Source of the DNA: Streptomyces violaceusniger
GTDB lineage: Bacteria; Actinomycetota; Actinomycetes; Streptomycetales; Streptomycetaceae
Assembly: GCA_005405945.1 (NCBI GenBank)
Contig: BJHW01000002.1
Coordinates: forward strand, 2,232,001-2,296,000
Direction of reading: 5' to 3'
Length of the DNA: 64,000 nt
Notes under the pieces: model-generated
What the model was told of the DNA's origin: nothing
What the model saw: only the letters and a program-made list of their open reading frames with translations
Database searches by the model: none
In this document: positions 28,030 to 36,561 of the stretch, in pieces
Numbering within the stretch: the first letter of the stretch is position 1
How the letters are laid out: every line of letters begins with the position of its first letter
Made by a program: the position numbers and the translations under genes

Positions 28030-28944
28030 GAGCGCTCATCGACGAGCACCCGCACCTGGGGTCGAGCCCGTACTCCGGGAACTGAACATCCCCTCCTCCA
28101 CCTACTACCGCTGGCGACAGGCCGAGAAGGAACCGTGCGAACGGCGCCGCCAGGACGTCGAACTGACGAGCAGGATCCGTCAGGTCCACGAGGAATCCGG
28201 TGGGATCTACGGCTCACCGCGCGTGCACGCCGTCCTCAGGCGTGAGGGCATCCACGTCGGCAGGAAGCGGATCGAACGGCTCATGCGCCAGGCCGGTCTG
28301 GCCGGGATCAGCCCCGTGGAAGCAAGGGCTTCACCCGCCGTGACCTGGACGCCGATCTTGCTCCTGACCTGGTGCAACGCGACTTCACGGCGCCCGCGCC
28401 GAACCGATTGTGGGTCACCGACCTGACCGTGATCCCCACCAGGGAGGGCCCCCTGTGGCTTTCGGCCATCCGGGACGCGTTCTCCCGCAGGGTCGTGGCC
28501 TGGGAGACCTCCGCCCACGCGGACGCAGACCTGGTCCTGTCGTCGCTGGAGTATGCCCTGGCCAGCCGCGAGGTCGCCCCCGGCGAGCTCGTTCACCATG
28601 CCGACCACGGCACGCAATACACGTCCATCAAGCTCACGACACGCCTGGTCAGAGCGGGGATCCAGGCATCCATGGGCTCGGTCGGCGACTCGTTCGACAA
28701 CGCCCTGGCGGAGAACCTGTGGATACTGGTCAAAACCGAGTGCATCCGCGGCCGCACCTTCGCCACCAGGGCCGAGGCGAACCTCGCTCTCTTCGAGTAC
28801 ATCGACGGCTTCTACAACCCCCGCCGCATCCAGAAACGGCTCGGCTACCTCAGCCCGATCGAGTTCGAGGAGAAGCACTACGCCGACCAGGCAGCGGCCG
28901 AACCAGTGAAACTGAAACCACGTCAACCCGCCCTGACCAGCTAA
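28026..28944 (+). pseudogene. IS3-family transposase OrfB (DDE), two frameshifts
   Basis: Starts GTG 28026 (RALIDEHPHLG), loses one G near 28061, continues as VEPVLRELNIPSSTYYRW with the HTH_21 region, then shifts again near 28318 into RRDLDADLAPDLVQRDF. The catalytic triad is present: WVTDLTVI, HADHGTQYTS, and NALAENLWILVKTE. With both indels no full transposase can be made; both lie in short G runs and may be sequencing errors. Confidence 0.85.
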
Positions 28945-28975
28945 TCAGCCACACCCCCACAGCGGGGGAACCTCA

Positions 28976-29601
28976 GGGGAGCGACACGCTTCACCATGAC
29001 CGGTGATCCGGCCGCGGCACTGGGCGGGGTGGAGGTCCGTCAGCGGGCTGGGGATGAGGCTGGCCGGACGCCATCGGCCCGCAGTACCGATGCCGGCGGA
29101 GAAGGCAGGATTGCCGCAGGCGGGGCACTGCCGGTCGAGGAATCGGTGGTGTCGCAGGCAGGCGAAGGTCATAGGAAGCCGCCAGGTGTTGCTCCAGCAG
29201 CTCGCCGTGGTGGTGTCGTCTATGTCGCCCAGGCACTCGCAGAAGCGGCTGAAGCGGGTGAACACCCACCCTTCGTTGACCACCGCTTCGAAAGGGCGCC
29301 CGGGGCTGAGGTAGTTGGGGTGCAGGGGCGGGAATCCAGGAGCTTGCGCCGCGAGGGTCAGGTTGTCGGCCTCCTGGACGGACAGGCGGCAGATGCCCGC
29401 GATGTGGGCCGTGAGCTCGGGATCCAGCCGCAGAAGATGACGGGGCGAGATGACGTTCCCTGTGCGGGGCAGCAGCCCGATGTGCTCGGCGAGGCGGAGC
29501 GGCGCGATGCTGAGCCGGTGAGCCAGCCGGAGCAGGAAGCTGGGCAGCGTCTCGTCGGGGACAGGCCAGGCTTCGCGGAAGCGGTCGCACGACGGCCTCA
29601 T
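28976..29601 (-). pseudogene. tniQ: TniQ-family protein, N-terminal half
   Basis: Upstream half of tniQ: the TniQ domain (PVPDETLPSFLLRLAHRLSI, then ISPRHLLRLDPEL) and the start of a zinc region (CLRHHRFLDRQCPACG). Its ATG at 29601 overlaps the stop of the upstream frame (ATGA), showing translational coupling to tniB. It is cut at residue ~208 by the IS3 element. With the C half the gene would encode about 385 residues, a normal TniQ size. Confidence 0.75.
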
Positions 29602-30080
29602 GCTCCGGCTTCGGCGGCGGGTCCTTGATCGTCGAACACGGTGTTCCGGCCGCGTCGGCGTGGGGCCGACCGCTTGGCGGCTCGCCGGGCGGTCGCAGCG
29701 GCCTGCGCGGCCGGGACGTCAGGAATCTCGCCGGCGTTCGGATCGCGACCAGGCTCGGAGGAGAGGTTGAGGGCGATGCCTTCCAGAAGGGATTCGGTCA
29801 GGCACTCGGTTCCGGTGTCGATGGCTTCCTGGCAACCGTCTTCGATCAGCCGCTCCAGCAGCCCGACCGCCCGAGCGGGGCTCGGGAACCTCCAGCGCGA
29901 TCCCGTCCCGGGCGGCGGCCGCAGCGAACAGCGTGTTCGGACTGTGCCGCCCACCCGGGTCCCAGGCCGGCGCGTACTGGTCCAGCCGCCGGTTCTGCCA
30001 CAAACCAGCAGTTCCACGCAGCCGTCGCCGAGCCGGACAACGTTCGCCCATTGCACCGCGCCACAACGTGATTTGCCGGT
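29598..30080 (-). pseudogene. Probable TniB (AAA+ ATPase) 3' remnant
   Basis: The last 100 codons (VGLLERLIEDGCQEAIDTGT, then LTESLLEGIALNLSSEP) resemble the C-terminal helical lid of TniB/TnsC-type transposition ATPases, and the gene is coupled to tniQ by an ATGA overlap, as expected for tniB. No Walker motifs remain. The 5' part (29880-30080) reads through two frames that I do not recognise and is cut at about 30080 by an unrelated region. Called mainly on context. Confidence 0.45.
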
Positions 30081-30141
30081 AGCCCGGGGGGTGGACGGGA
30101 CCATCCCCTGGCGCGGGTTTCCCAGGGGGTGGCACGGGCAG

Positions 30142-31263
30142 TCAGCGGAACAGGCGGAAGAACCCGCGCACCTGCTTGACCAGCGACTCCGGCTGCTCCA
30201 GCGCGGCGAAGTGGCCGCCATGCGGCAGCTCCTCGAACCAGCGCAGGTCGGTGAACCGCAGCTCGGCCTCCCGCCTCGAGGGGCGGGTGATGTCGCGCGG
30301 GTAGACCGACAGACCGGATGGCGCGGTCACCTTGTCCCGGAAGTTGGCGAAGCTCTCCCAGTACAGGCGCGCCGACGACGTGGCCGACGCGGTGAACCAA
30401 TAGACCGAGATCTCGTCGAGGATCGTCTGCCGCGACAACGCGTCCTCGGGATGGCCGTCGTTGTCCGTCCACGCCCAGAACTTCTCGGCGATCCAGGCGG
30501 CCTGCCCCGCCGGGGAGTCGGTGAGGCCGTAGCCGAGCGTCTGCGGCCGGGTCGCCTGGATCGCCGAATACCCCCGGCCGGTGCGCTGCATCTCCCTCTC
30601 GGCCTCGAGATTCGCCAGCTCCGCGGGCGTCGGGTCGTCGAACGTGCCCGCCGCCACGGATCCCAGGTTCAGGTGCACGCCGGCGACCCGCTCGGGCGCC
30701 ACCTCGCCCAGCGCCGCGGACACCGCCGAACCCCAGTCACCGCCCTGCGCGCCGTACCGTTCGTAACCCAGCGAGACCATCAACGTGTCCCAGGCGCGCG
30801 CGGTGCGAGTGATGCCCCACCCGGTCGTCGACGGCTTGTCACTCCAGCCGTACCCGGGCAACGACGGCGCGACCACGTGGAACGCGTCCGCCGGGTCACC
30901 GCCGTGCGCGCGCGGGTCGGTCAGCGGGCCGAGGACCTCAAGGAACTCGAGCACCGAACCCGGCCACCCGTGCGTGAGCACGAGCGGGAACGCGTCCGGC
31001 TCCGGCGAGCGGACGTGCAGGAAGTGGATGCCCAGCCCGTCGATCGTGTCGCGGTACTGCGGGAAGGCGTTCAGCCGCTCGGCGAACCCGAAGTCGTAGT
31101 CCTCGCTCCAGCTGCGGCAAAGCTCCTGCGCATACGCCAGCGGCAAACCCTGTGACCAGTCGTCCACCGGCTCGCGCTCGGGCCACCGTGTCCGTCGCAA
31201 TCGTTCACGCAGGTCCGCGATCTCGGCTTCGGTGATGCCGACCTCGAATGGCTCGGCGGGCAT
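30142..31263 (-). CDS. Epoxide hydrolase
   Basis: A 373-residue alpha/beta hydrolase of the microsomal-type epoxide hydrolase family. The N-terminal EHN domain (EPFEVGITEAEIADLRERLR) is followed by the oxyanion motif HGWPGS (98-103), nucleophile Asp176 in GGDWGS, and a catalytic His in the PHGGHFAALEQPE tail; Tyr residues in the cap region are the usual epoxide clamp. It hydrates epoxides to diols, with no cofactor. It lies 52 bp after the MFS gene on the same strand and is probably in its operon. Confidence 0.93.
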   Translation of the reverse strand: MPAEPFEVGITEAEIADLRERLRRTRWPEREPVDDWSQGLPLAYAQELCRSWSEDYDFGFAERLNAFPQYRDTIDGLGIHFLHVRSPEPDAFPLVLTHGWPGSVLEFLEVLGPLTDPRAHGGDPADAFHVVAPSLPGYGWSDKPSTTGWGITRTARAWDTLMVSLGYERYGAQGGDWGSAVSAALGEVAPERVAGVHLNLGSVAAGTFDDPTPAELANLEAEREMQRTGRGYSAIQATRPQTLGYGLTDSPAGQAAWIAEKFWAWTDNDGHPEDALSRQTILDEISVYWFTASATSSARLYWESFANFRDKVTAPSGLSVYPRDITRPSRREAELRFTDLRWFEELPHGGHFAALEQPESLVKQVRGFFRLFR

Positions 31264-31315
31264 GGCAAGGCTCCTTACTGGTCACGGCGTTATCGGATCA
31301 GATGCAGGTGGACCG

Positions 31316-32761
31316 TCATCGCGGGCTCCCACGCGTGGCGTCGGGTTCGGGACGGCGGTCGGCGGTAGGGCGCCGGGTCAGGCTGAGGACGAGTCCGGCC
31401 AGGGGGAGTGCCGCGAGCACGGCGAGGGCCACCGGCACCGGCACGATGCCGGACAGACCCGCGACAGCGGCCGGACCGATCCCGCCGCCCAGGGCGTTCA
31501 TGAAGGTGAGCAGGCCCTGTGCGGTGTCGCGGTCGTCCGCGGCGACCAGGTCTGGCGCGAGGCTCACCAGTACGGCTTGGGCGCCGGCGAACCCGCACAC
31601 GGTCAGCGCCGTGCCGAGGACAACCGGGATCGGTCCGGTGAAGATCGCGACCACGAGCACGCCGACGACGGTGAGTGCCGCAAGCCCGGCCGACACCTGC
31701 CAGCCGGCGAACCGGTCGGTCAAGGTGCCGACCAGCCGCCCGGCCGGCACCGAGCAGGCGGCGGCCGGGACCAGGAGCACGCCGGCTTCCAGGGGGCCAC
31801 CGCCCGTGGCCTGCTCGATCAGGGACGGGGCGCGGAACAGCACCCCGTAGTAGCCGGCGAAGACGGTCCCGCCGATGAGCCCGGCCGCCAGGAAGCCGCG
31901 GGATGCGATCACCCGCCGAGGCACGAACCCGTCGGGCGTGCTTCGCACGCGCCACCACAGTCCCACGGCGGCGAGCGCCCCGGCGGCAGCCACGACGAGG
32001 GTGACCGGAGCGGGCAGGCCGACCGAGTGTGCCTGCAGCAACGTGATCAAGGAGCCGGCGAGTACCGACAGCACGGCCGCGCCGACGATATCGAGTCGCC
32101 CGGTCGAGCCGTTTCGCTCGCCGCTACCGCTCCGCGTCAGCGCGCGCCTACTCGGCAATGCGGCCAGCAGGAGGGGCAGCGCGAGGACCGGGATCGCGAG
32201 CACGGCACGCCACCCGAGCCATGCGGTCACCGCCCCGCCCAGCAGTGTCCCGCACCCCGACGCCGTCGCGCTGGCGGCCGCGATGATTCCCAGGGCGCGG
32301 ATCCGTTGCCGCCTAGGAAGGGCGGTGGCCGCGGCAAAGACGGCGATCACGGTCGCGCCCGCCCCGGCGCCGCCGATCAGTCGGCCGACGATCACGACGG
32401 ACAGTGTCGGCCCGGCTCCGGCGAGCACGGAGCCCGCGGCGAGCGCCACGACCCCGGCGACGAGGACCTGGAAGGGGCTCCAGCGGACCAGCAGCCGACC
32501 CGCGACCGGCATCGCGAGCGCGGAGGTCAGCGACCACGCGGCGAGAATCCATGCGGTGGCCCCGAACGGCACCGCGAGTGCGCGGCCGATGGCCGGCAGG
32601 GCCACCGACGGCGCTCCCAGTGCCACGTACATCGGCAGCACCAGCATCCCCAAAGTCAGCCCCAGCCGACGCCCGTCCGGGGCGTCGGTTCGCTCCGGTG
32701 CCGGGGCCCCTGCAGACGGGATCGTCTGCGGCGTCGTCCCCTGCCGAGTATGTTGTGACAT
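31316..32761 (-). CDS. MFS transporter (DHA2-like drug exporter)
   Basis: A 481-residue integral membrane protein with roughly 14 hydrophobic helices. The early GAPSVALPAIGRAL and WILAAWSLTSALAMPVAGRL segments and VGRLIGGAGAGATV in helix 5 follow the DHA2 drug:H+ antiporter pattern. It is divergent from a CGNR-type regulator 51 bp away, which probably controls it, and is followed by the epoxide hydrolase. The set suggests detoxification: export plus hydrolysis of a reactive compound. Confidence 0.9.
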   Translation of the reverse strand: MSQHTRQGTTPQTIPSAGAPAPERTDAPDGRRLGLTLGMLVLPMYVALGAPSVALPAIGRALAVPFGATAWILAAWSLTSALAMPVAGRLLVRWSPFQVLVAGVVALAAGSVLAGAGPTLSVVIVGRLIGGAGAGATVIAVFAAATALPRRQRIRALGIIAAASATASGCGTLLGGAVTAWLGWRAVLAIPVLALPLLLAALPSRRALTRSGSGERNGSTGRLDIVGAAVLSVLAGSLITLLQAHSVGLPAPVTLVVAAAGALAAVGLWWRVRSTPDGFVPRRVIASRGFLAAGLIGGTVFAGYYGVLFRAPSLIEQATGGGPLEAGVLLVPAAACSVPAGRLVGTLTDRFAGWQVSAGLAALTVVGVLVVAIFTGPIPVVLGTALTVCGFAGAQAVLVSLAPDLVAADDRDTAQGLLTFMNALGGGIGPAAVAGLSGIVPVPVALAVLAALPLAGLVLSLTRRPTADRRPEPDATRGSPR

Positions 32762-32812
32762 GCTAAAGCTCCTTTGGGTGTAACATTATGGGGCAGTGAG
32801 GAGACACGTCAA

Positions 32813-33397
32813 ATGCAGGATGCGTATCACAGCCCATTGGCAGTCCAGACGGCCGTCGACCTGGCCAACACCTTGAGGCCGATCAAGGGAGAGGACACGC
32901 TCGAGACCGTGGAGCAGCTCCGGGACTTCCTTGACGACCATCCCGCGGCTGAGCCTCCGAGTTCGGCCGCGAACCAAGGGACCGGTCCGCGGCATCTCAC
33001 CCGCGCCGACCTGGCGGAAGTCCGCGCGTTGCGCGAGACGGTGCGTGAGGTGCTCGAACGGGCGAACGCGGACGCGGTCGAAGCTGCGGCTCTGATCAAC
33101 GACGGTCTGCGTCGCAGCCGCGCCACCCCGGTACTGCGCCACGAGGACGACCGCTGGTGGACCGAGGTGACCTCCGACACCGACCGCTGCTCGGCGCACC
33201 TTGCCGCGACTACGCTCAGCGCACTGGCCTCCGTGATCGCCACGCTCGGTCCCGCTCGTCTCGGCGTATGTGCCGGGCCGACCTGCCGGGCCACTTTCGT
33301 GGACCTCTCGCGCAACGGCTCGAAGCAGTACTGCACCCGAACCTGCGCACACCGGGCCAGCGTCGCGGCCTACCGGAGCCGGCGCAGCCCGCGTTGA
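32813..33397 (+). CDS. CGNR zinc-finger (ABATE-type) regulator
   Basis: A 194-residue protein with an N-terminal ABATE domain (VQTAVDLANTLRPIKGEDTL) and a C-terminal CGNR zinc finger: Cys-x4-Cys, then FVDLSRNGSKQYCTRTCAHR. These are presumed ligand-responsive DNA-binding proteins. ATG 32813 is preferred to the in-frame ATG-like codon at 32774 because GTGAGGAG lies just before it and the domain starts there. It is divergent from the MFS gene and probably regulates it. Confidence 0.88.
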   Translation: MQDAYHSPLAVQTAVDLANTLRPIKGEDTLETVEQLRDFLDDHPAAEPPSSAANQGTGPRHLTRADLAEVRALRETVREVLERANADAVEAAALINDGLRRSRATPVLRHEDDRWWTEVTSDTDRCSAHLAATTLSALASVIATLGPARLGVCAGPTCRATFVDLSRNGSKQYCTRTCAHRASVAAYRSRRSPR

Positions 33398-33494
33398 GCG
33401 CCGGCACCTGACCCTGCCAGGCCGGCGCCGGGGTTTCGTCCGAGCCCGCCTTCGACGAACTCGTTCGGGCCTCCGAGGGCGTTCCTCGCGAGAA

Positions 33495-33727
33495 CGTCTC
33501 GATGAGCGCGAAGACATCGACACGCGCGGTGGCCCGGTCCGGCCATACCCGGGTGCCGATCTCTTCCTTGAGCACGGCCCAGAAGCTCTCGGCTGGGGCG
33601 GTGTCAAAGCAGGAGCCGGTCCGGCCCGTGCTCTGGCGAAGCCCCAACCTGCCTGTCTCAGCATGGAATTGAGCCGAGGTGTATTCGCTTCCGCGGTCGC
33701 TGTGCGTGATGCAGCCGCTGCTGGCCG
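33495..33727 (-). pseudogene. IS3-family OrfB fragment
   Basis: The minus strand encodes THSDRGSEYTSAQFHAE and SCFDTAPAESFWAVLKEEIG, the second Asp and the Glu of an IS3 DDE transposase, ending at VDVFALIETF. Both ends are missing. It is from a different IS3 subgroup than the element at 27652. Confidence 0.8.
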
Positions 33728-33744
33728 ACTTATCCCTGCCGGGG

Positions 33745-33948
33745 GAGGTCTTCGGGGCGATCATCGCAGCGACCGTTCAGATCAACGAGACGCGGGGCAT
33801 GCTGCCGGGCAGCACCGCCTCGGAGAAGTGGCCCCAGCAAGGACGCATGCCGCTCGGCCAGGACGGGGTACTCGGCGTCACCGAGTACGTCATCGTTGCT
33901 GACGCCGACCCGCCGTACATCGTCCTCACCTGCATCCAGCTGTACTGA
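33745..33948 (+). pseudogene. Small unrecognised protein, C-terminal part
   Basis: An open frame ends GVTEYVIVADADPPYIVLTC plus IQLY and a stop, with coding-like codon use. The upstream part merges with the IS3 fragment, so the start is lost. Function unknown. Confidence 0.35.
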
Positions 33949-34097
33949 CGTGCCCGGCACGCGGAGGGGCTGGCGAGCGGCGGAGTTTCGTACTTGTCCC
34001 ACCCCTGGCCGAGCACGGTAAGCACCGTCAGCGGAACGGTGAGTGTGGCGCACGCTGATCAAAGTGGCCGGGGCGGGGGCGAGGGGCTGTCGACCAG

Positions 34098-34393
34098 CGA
34101 AATCTGGAACGCGGCCCACCGCTACCTGGTGAAGGACGAGCTGGCGCGCGGGAACCGCCGTACCTGGACGTCCGAACCACGTACCTGCGCTACGAACACC
34201 GCGACTACAACGGCAGCCCCTACGACCCGCCGCGCTACGGCACCCGGGACGTCCGGCACTACCACCTCACCGACGAGGGGCTGAACCTGGCGGCATACCG
34301 CGAGCTCTACCCCGATCTTCCGGCCCCGACTGCTCGACCACCATCCCCTCAGAAGTCGACTGATCACCCACCCTCACGCAGGGCCTCACCGAG
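34098..34393 (+). pseudogene. Frameshifted unrecognised gene remnant
   Basis: SEIWNAAHRYLVKDELARG in one frame is followed, after an indel near 34155, by YLDVRTTYLRYEHRDYNGSP and RHYHLTDEGLNLAAYRELYP in another. Aromatic-rich and coding-like, family unknown. Not related to the Tn3 gene downstream as far as I can see. Confidence 0.4.
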
Positions 34394-34418
34394 AGCGGAT
34401 TCGGCTGCACTTGTGTCA

Positions 34419-34437
34419 CGCATAAGCTCCTTATGCG
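34419..34437. repeat. Short palindrome
   Basis: CGCATAAG and CTTATGCG pair perfectly around CTC. It is in the low-GC stretch that precedes a Tn3 transposase fragment; possibly part of a resolution site or transposon end. Confidence 0.4.
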
Positions 34438-34460
34438 ATCAAGATCATCCCCAGCGCTGG

Positions 34461-34500
34461 CTTACGTAAATTGCTTCATAAGTGGACCACTTCAACCCCC
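34461..34500 (-). repeat. Tn3-like terminal inverted repeat candidate
   Basis: Read on the minus strand, this 40-bp stretch starts GGGGG and ends TTACGTAAG, the general form of Tn3-family ends (G-rich outer end, TAAG inner end). No second copy was found. Orientation would place its element to the left, so it does not fit the downstream tnpA fragment. Confidence 0.3.
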
Positions 34501-34529
34501 AAAGCGGTTAACGACATGTCATTTACAAG

Positions 34530-35189
34530 CCGCAGTCACCGTCAATTTCAACCTGCTGCCCAGGCTGAAGAACGTCGGCTCGGCCAGGATGTACCGGCCG
34601 GCGGCCGGGGAGGACGAGAAATGGCCGAACCTGGCGCTGGTGCTGTCGACCAAGACGATCGACTGCGAGCTGATCCGCCAGCAGTACGACCAGATCGTGA
34701 AGTACACCACCGCCCTGCGCCTGGGCACAGCCGAAGCCGAGCAGGTCCTGCGACGCTTCACCCGCGGCGGGCCCAAGCACCCCACCTACCGGGCAATCGA
34801 GGAACTCGGGCGGGCGGTGCGTACGGCGTTCATCTGCGACTACCTCGCCGACGCGGACCTGCGGCGCGAGATCAACGACGGCCTCCAGGTCGTGGAGAAC
34901 TGGAACTCCGCGAACCACGACCTGTTCTACGGCAAGGACGGCGACCTGACCGGCTCCGACAAGGAGTCCCAGGAAAATCTCGATGCTCGCCTTGCACCTG
35001 CTCCAGTCCGCGCTGGTGCACGTCAACACCCTGCTCCTCCAGGACATCCTGAGCGAGGAGAAGTGGCAGAAGCGGCTCACCGACGCCGACCGGCGGGCTC
35101 TGTCCCCGTTGTTCTGGACCCACGTGAACCCCTACGGCCGGTTCGAGCTGGACATGCATTCTCACCTCGACCTCGCTGTTGTGGCGTAA
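34530..35189 (+). pseudogene. Tn3-family transposase, C-terminal third, one frameshift
   Basis: Encodes FNLLPRLKNVGSARMYRPA, LGRAVRTAFICDYLADADLR, LQVVENWNSANHDLFYGKDG and, after a one-A insertion in the A run near 34975, a frame with TLLLQDILSEEKWQKRLTDA and HVNPYGRFELDM to a natural stop. This is the catalytic and C-terminal part of a Tn3 TnpA. The N-terminal two thirds are absent here; the N-terminal piece at 41072 could be from the same subfamily. Confidence 0.85.
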
Positions 35190-35191
35190 GC

Positions 35192-35884
35192 CTAGGTGGC
35201 CTGGCCTGAATCGTCGGTCAGAGCAGCCGCGGTCAAAGTGAGGTGTTGGACCAGGACCGCGGCTGCGGTGTCGGCGTCGCGGGCCAGCACCGCCTCCTCC
35301 AGCATGCGGTGTTCCTTGGCGCCGTCCCGGTCGGGGTTGCGGTGCGCCGACCAACGGCGGGCCAGCTCACTCGCGGTCCACAACCGGTCGAAGGTCTCCA
35401 GCAGCGCGCGGTTGCCACACCCCTCCAGCAACGTGCGGTGGAAGGCCCGGTGAGCCTCGGCCCACGCGGCGGTGTAGTACTCGCCCTCCTCCGGCACGTA
35501 CGCCGGAGTGCGCACCAGACGATGGTGGGCGGCCCGCACGCGGGCCTCCCAGTCGACGTCGCCGCGCTCGATGGACATGCGCAGGACGACCGGTTCGACG
35601 GTCCGACGGGCTTCCGCGATCTCCTGCCAGCGGCGGTCGGAGAAGGACGGGATCGCGAAACCGCGGTTGGGCAGCCGGTCGGCGAGCCCCTCGCCGACCA
35701 CCCGCACGAGCGCCTCGCGCACCACAGCCAGGCTCACGCCCTGCTCCCTGGCAAGATCCTGCGGCTTGAGGGGGGCGCCAGGGGAGTGGTCCCCGCGCAT
35801 GATCGCGTCCCGCAGGTGGGCGTAGACCTGCTCGGAAAGCATCTGCTTCCCCGGCGGGGTCGAGGAGTGCGCCGTCTGAGTCAT
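35192..35884 (-). CDS. GntR-family regulator (FCD domain)
   Basis: A 230-residue regulator with the GntR winged HTH (LKPQDLAREQGVSLAVVREA at about 40-60) and an FCD-type helical domain (EAHRAFHRTLLEGCGNRALL, EEAVLARDADTAAAVLVQHL). It is divergent from the PEBP-like gene with a perfect 16-bp palindrome in the gap. Its stop lies 3 bp from the Tn3 fragment's stop, so the transposon wreckage ends exactly here. Confidence 0.9.
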   Translation of the reverse strand: MTQTAHSSTPPGKQMLSEQVYAHLRDAIMRGDHSPGAPLKPQDLAREQGVSLAVVREALVRVVGEGLADRLPNRGFAIPSFSDRRWQEIAEARRTVEPVVLRMSIERGDVDWEARVRAAHHRLVRTPAYVPEEGEYYTAAWAEAHRAFHRTLLEGCGNRALLETFDRLWTASELARRWSAHRNPDRDGAKEHRMLEEAVLARDADTAAAVLVQHLTLTAAALTDDSGQAT

Positions 35885-35919
35885 GAGCCCATCCTAGACG
35901 ATCGAATAGATGATCCACT

Positions 35920-35935
35920 AGATAATCGATTATCT
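35920..35935. promoter_or_regulatory. Probable GntR operator
   Basis: AGATAATCGATTATCT is a perfect 16-bp palindrome in an AT-rich gap otherwise rare here, 36 bp before the gntR start and 60 bp before the PEBP-like start. A related half-site (GATGATC) precedes it. Confidence 0.7.
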
Positions 35936-35994
35936 GTGTTACGGTCGATTCAGTAGCCGATGAGGACCTCCTCGTCCGGAAAGGAACGACCGCT

Positions 35995-36528
35995 GTGCCT
36001 GCCAACGACCCCTTCGCCCGCCTCCCCCAGGCGGCCTCGTTCACCGTCACCAGCACTACCGTCACCGACGGCGCCGCGTGGCCGCCCGAGCAGCACTCCT
36101 CCGGCCTGCCCGGCGGGAAGGACACATCCCCGCAGCTGTCCTGGAGCGGCGCCCCGGACGGCACCAAGAGCTATGCCGTCACCGTCTACGACCCCGACGC
36201 CCCCACCGGGTCCGGGTTCTGGCACTGGGCGGTCGCCGACATCCCCGCCACGGTCACCGAGCTGCCCGAGGGCGCCGGCGACGACACCGGCTCACAACTG
36301 CCCGAAGGCGCCTACCAGTTGCCCAACGACGCCCGCGTGGCCCGCTACATCGGCGCCGCCCCGCCGGCCGGACACGGCCCGCACCGTTACTTCGTCGTGG
36401 TGCACGCCCTCGACATCCCCTCGACAGGCGTCCCGGCCGACGCCACACCGGCCGTCCTCGGCTTCACCATGGCCGGTCACACCCTTGGACGCGCGGTGTT
36501 GACCGCCACCGCCGAAACACCCGCCTGA
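35995..36528 (+). CDS. YbhB/YbcL-type PEBP-like protein
   Basis: A 177-residue phosphatidylethanolamine-binding-protein homolog. Family landmarks are DTSPQLSWSGAPDGTKSYAV, the ligand-site stretch VYDPDAPTGSGFWHWAVADI, and GPHRYFVVVHALD. Bacterial members are cytoplasmic or periplasmic with uncertain roles; no signal peptide is visible. GTG 35995 has GGAAAGGA upstream. Probably controlled by the divergent GntR, and it may be co-transcribed with the SCO6745 gene 33 bp downstream. Confidence 0.9.
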   Translation: MPANDPFARLPQAASFTVTSTTVTDGAAWPPEQHSSGLPGGKDTSPQLSWSGAPDGTKSYAVTVYDPDAPTGSGFWHWAVADIPATVTELPEGAGDDTGSQLPEGAYQLPNDARVARYIGAAPPAGHGPHRYFVVVHALDIPSTGVPADATPAVLGFTMAGHTLGRAVLTATAETPA

Positions 36529-36561
36529 CAGCACCACCCGACTCCCGGAGACACCACCGCC

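Larger units (their letters stand above)
27652..28975 (+). mobile_element. IS3-family insertion sequence in tniQ
   Basis: Ends are inverted: TGAGGTTCCCCCG at 27652 and its complement ending at 28975, with partial matches further in. The 1324-bp element carries overlapping orfA and orfB. GGG flanks both sides (27649-27651 and 28976-28978), a 3-bp target duplication as expected for IS3 elements. Removing the element and one GGG rejoins a zinc-ribbon motif of tniQ. Confidence 0.85.

Noticed and set aside
29719..30135. Separate minus-strand gene upstream of tniQ
   Set aside because: Its frame gives only short coding-like pieces (for example QYAPAWDPGGRHSPN) and overlaps the frame coupled to tniQ; better read as one frameshifted remnant.
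34461..34500. True end of the Tn3 element whose tnpA fragment follows
   Set aside because: The orientation of the repeat would put its element on the left, while the tnpA fragment is on the right; kept only as a low-confidence motif.
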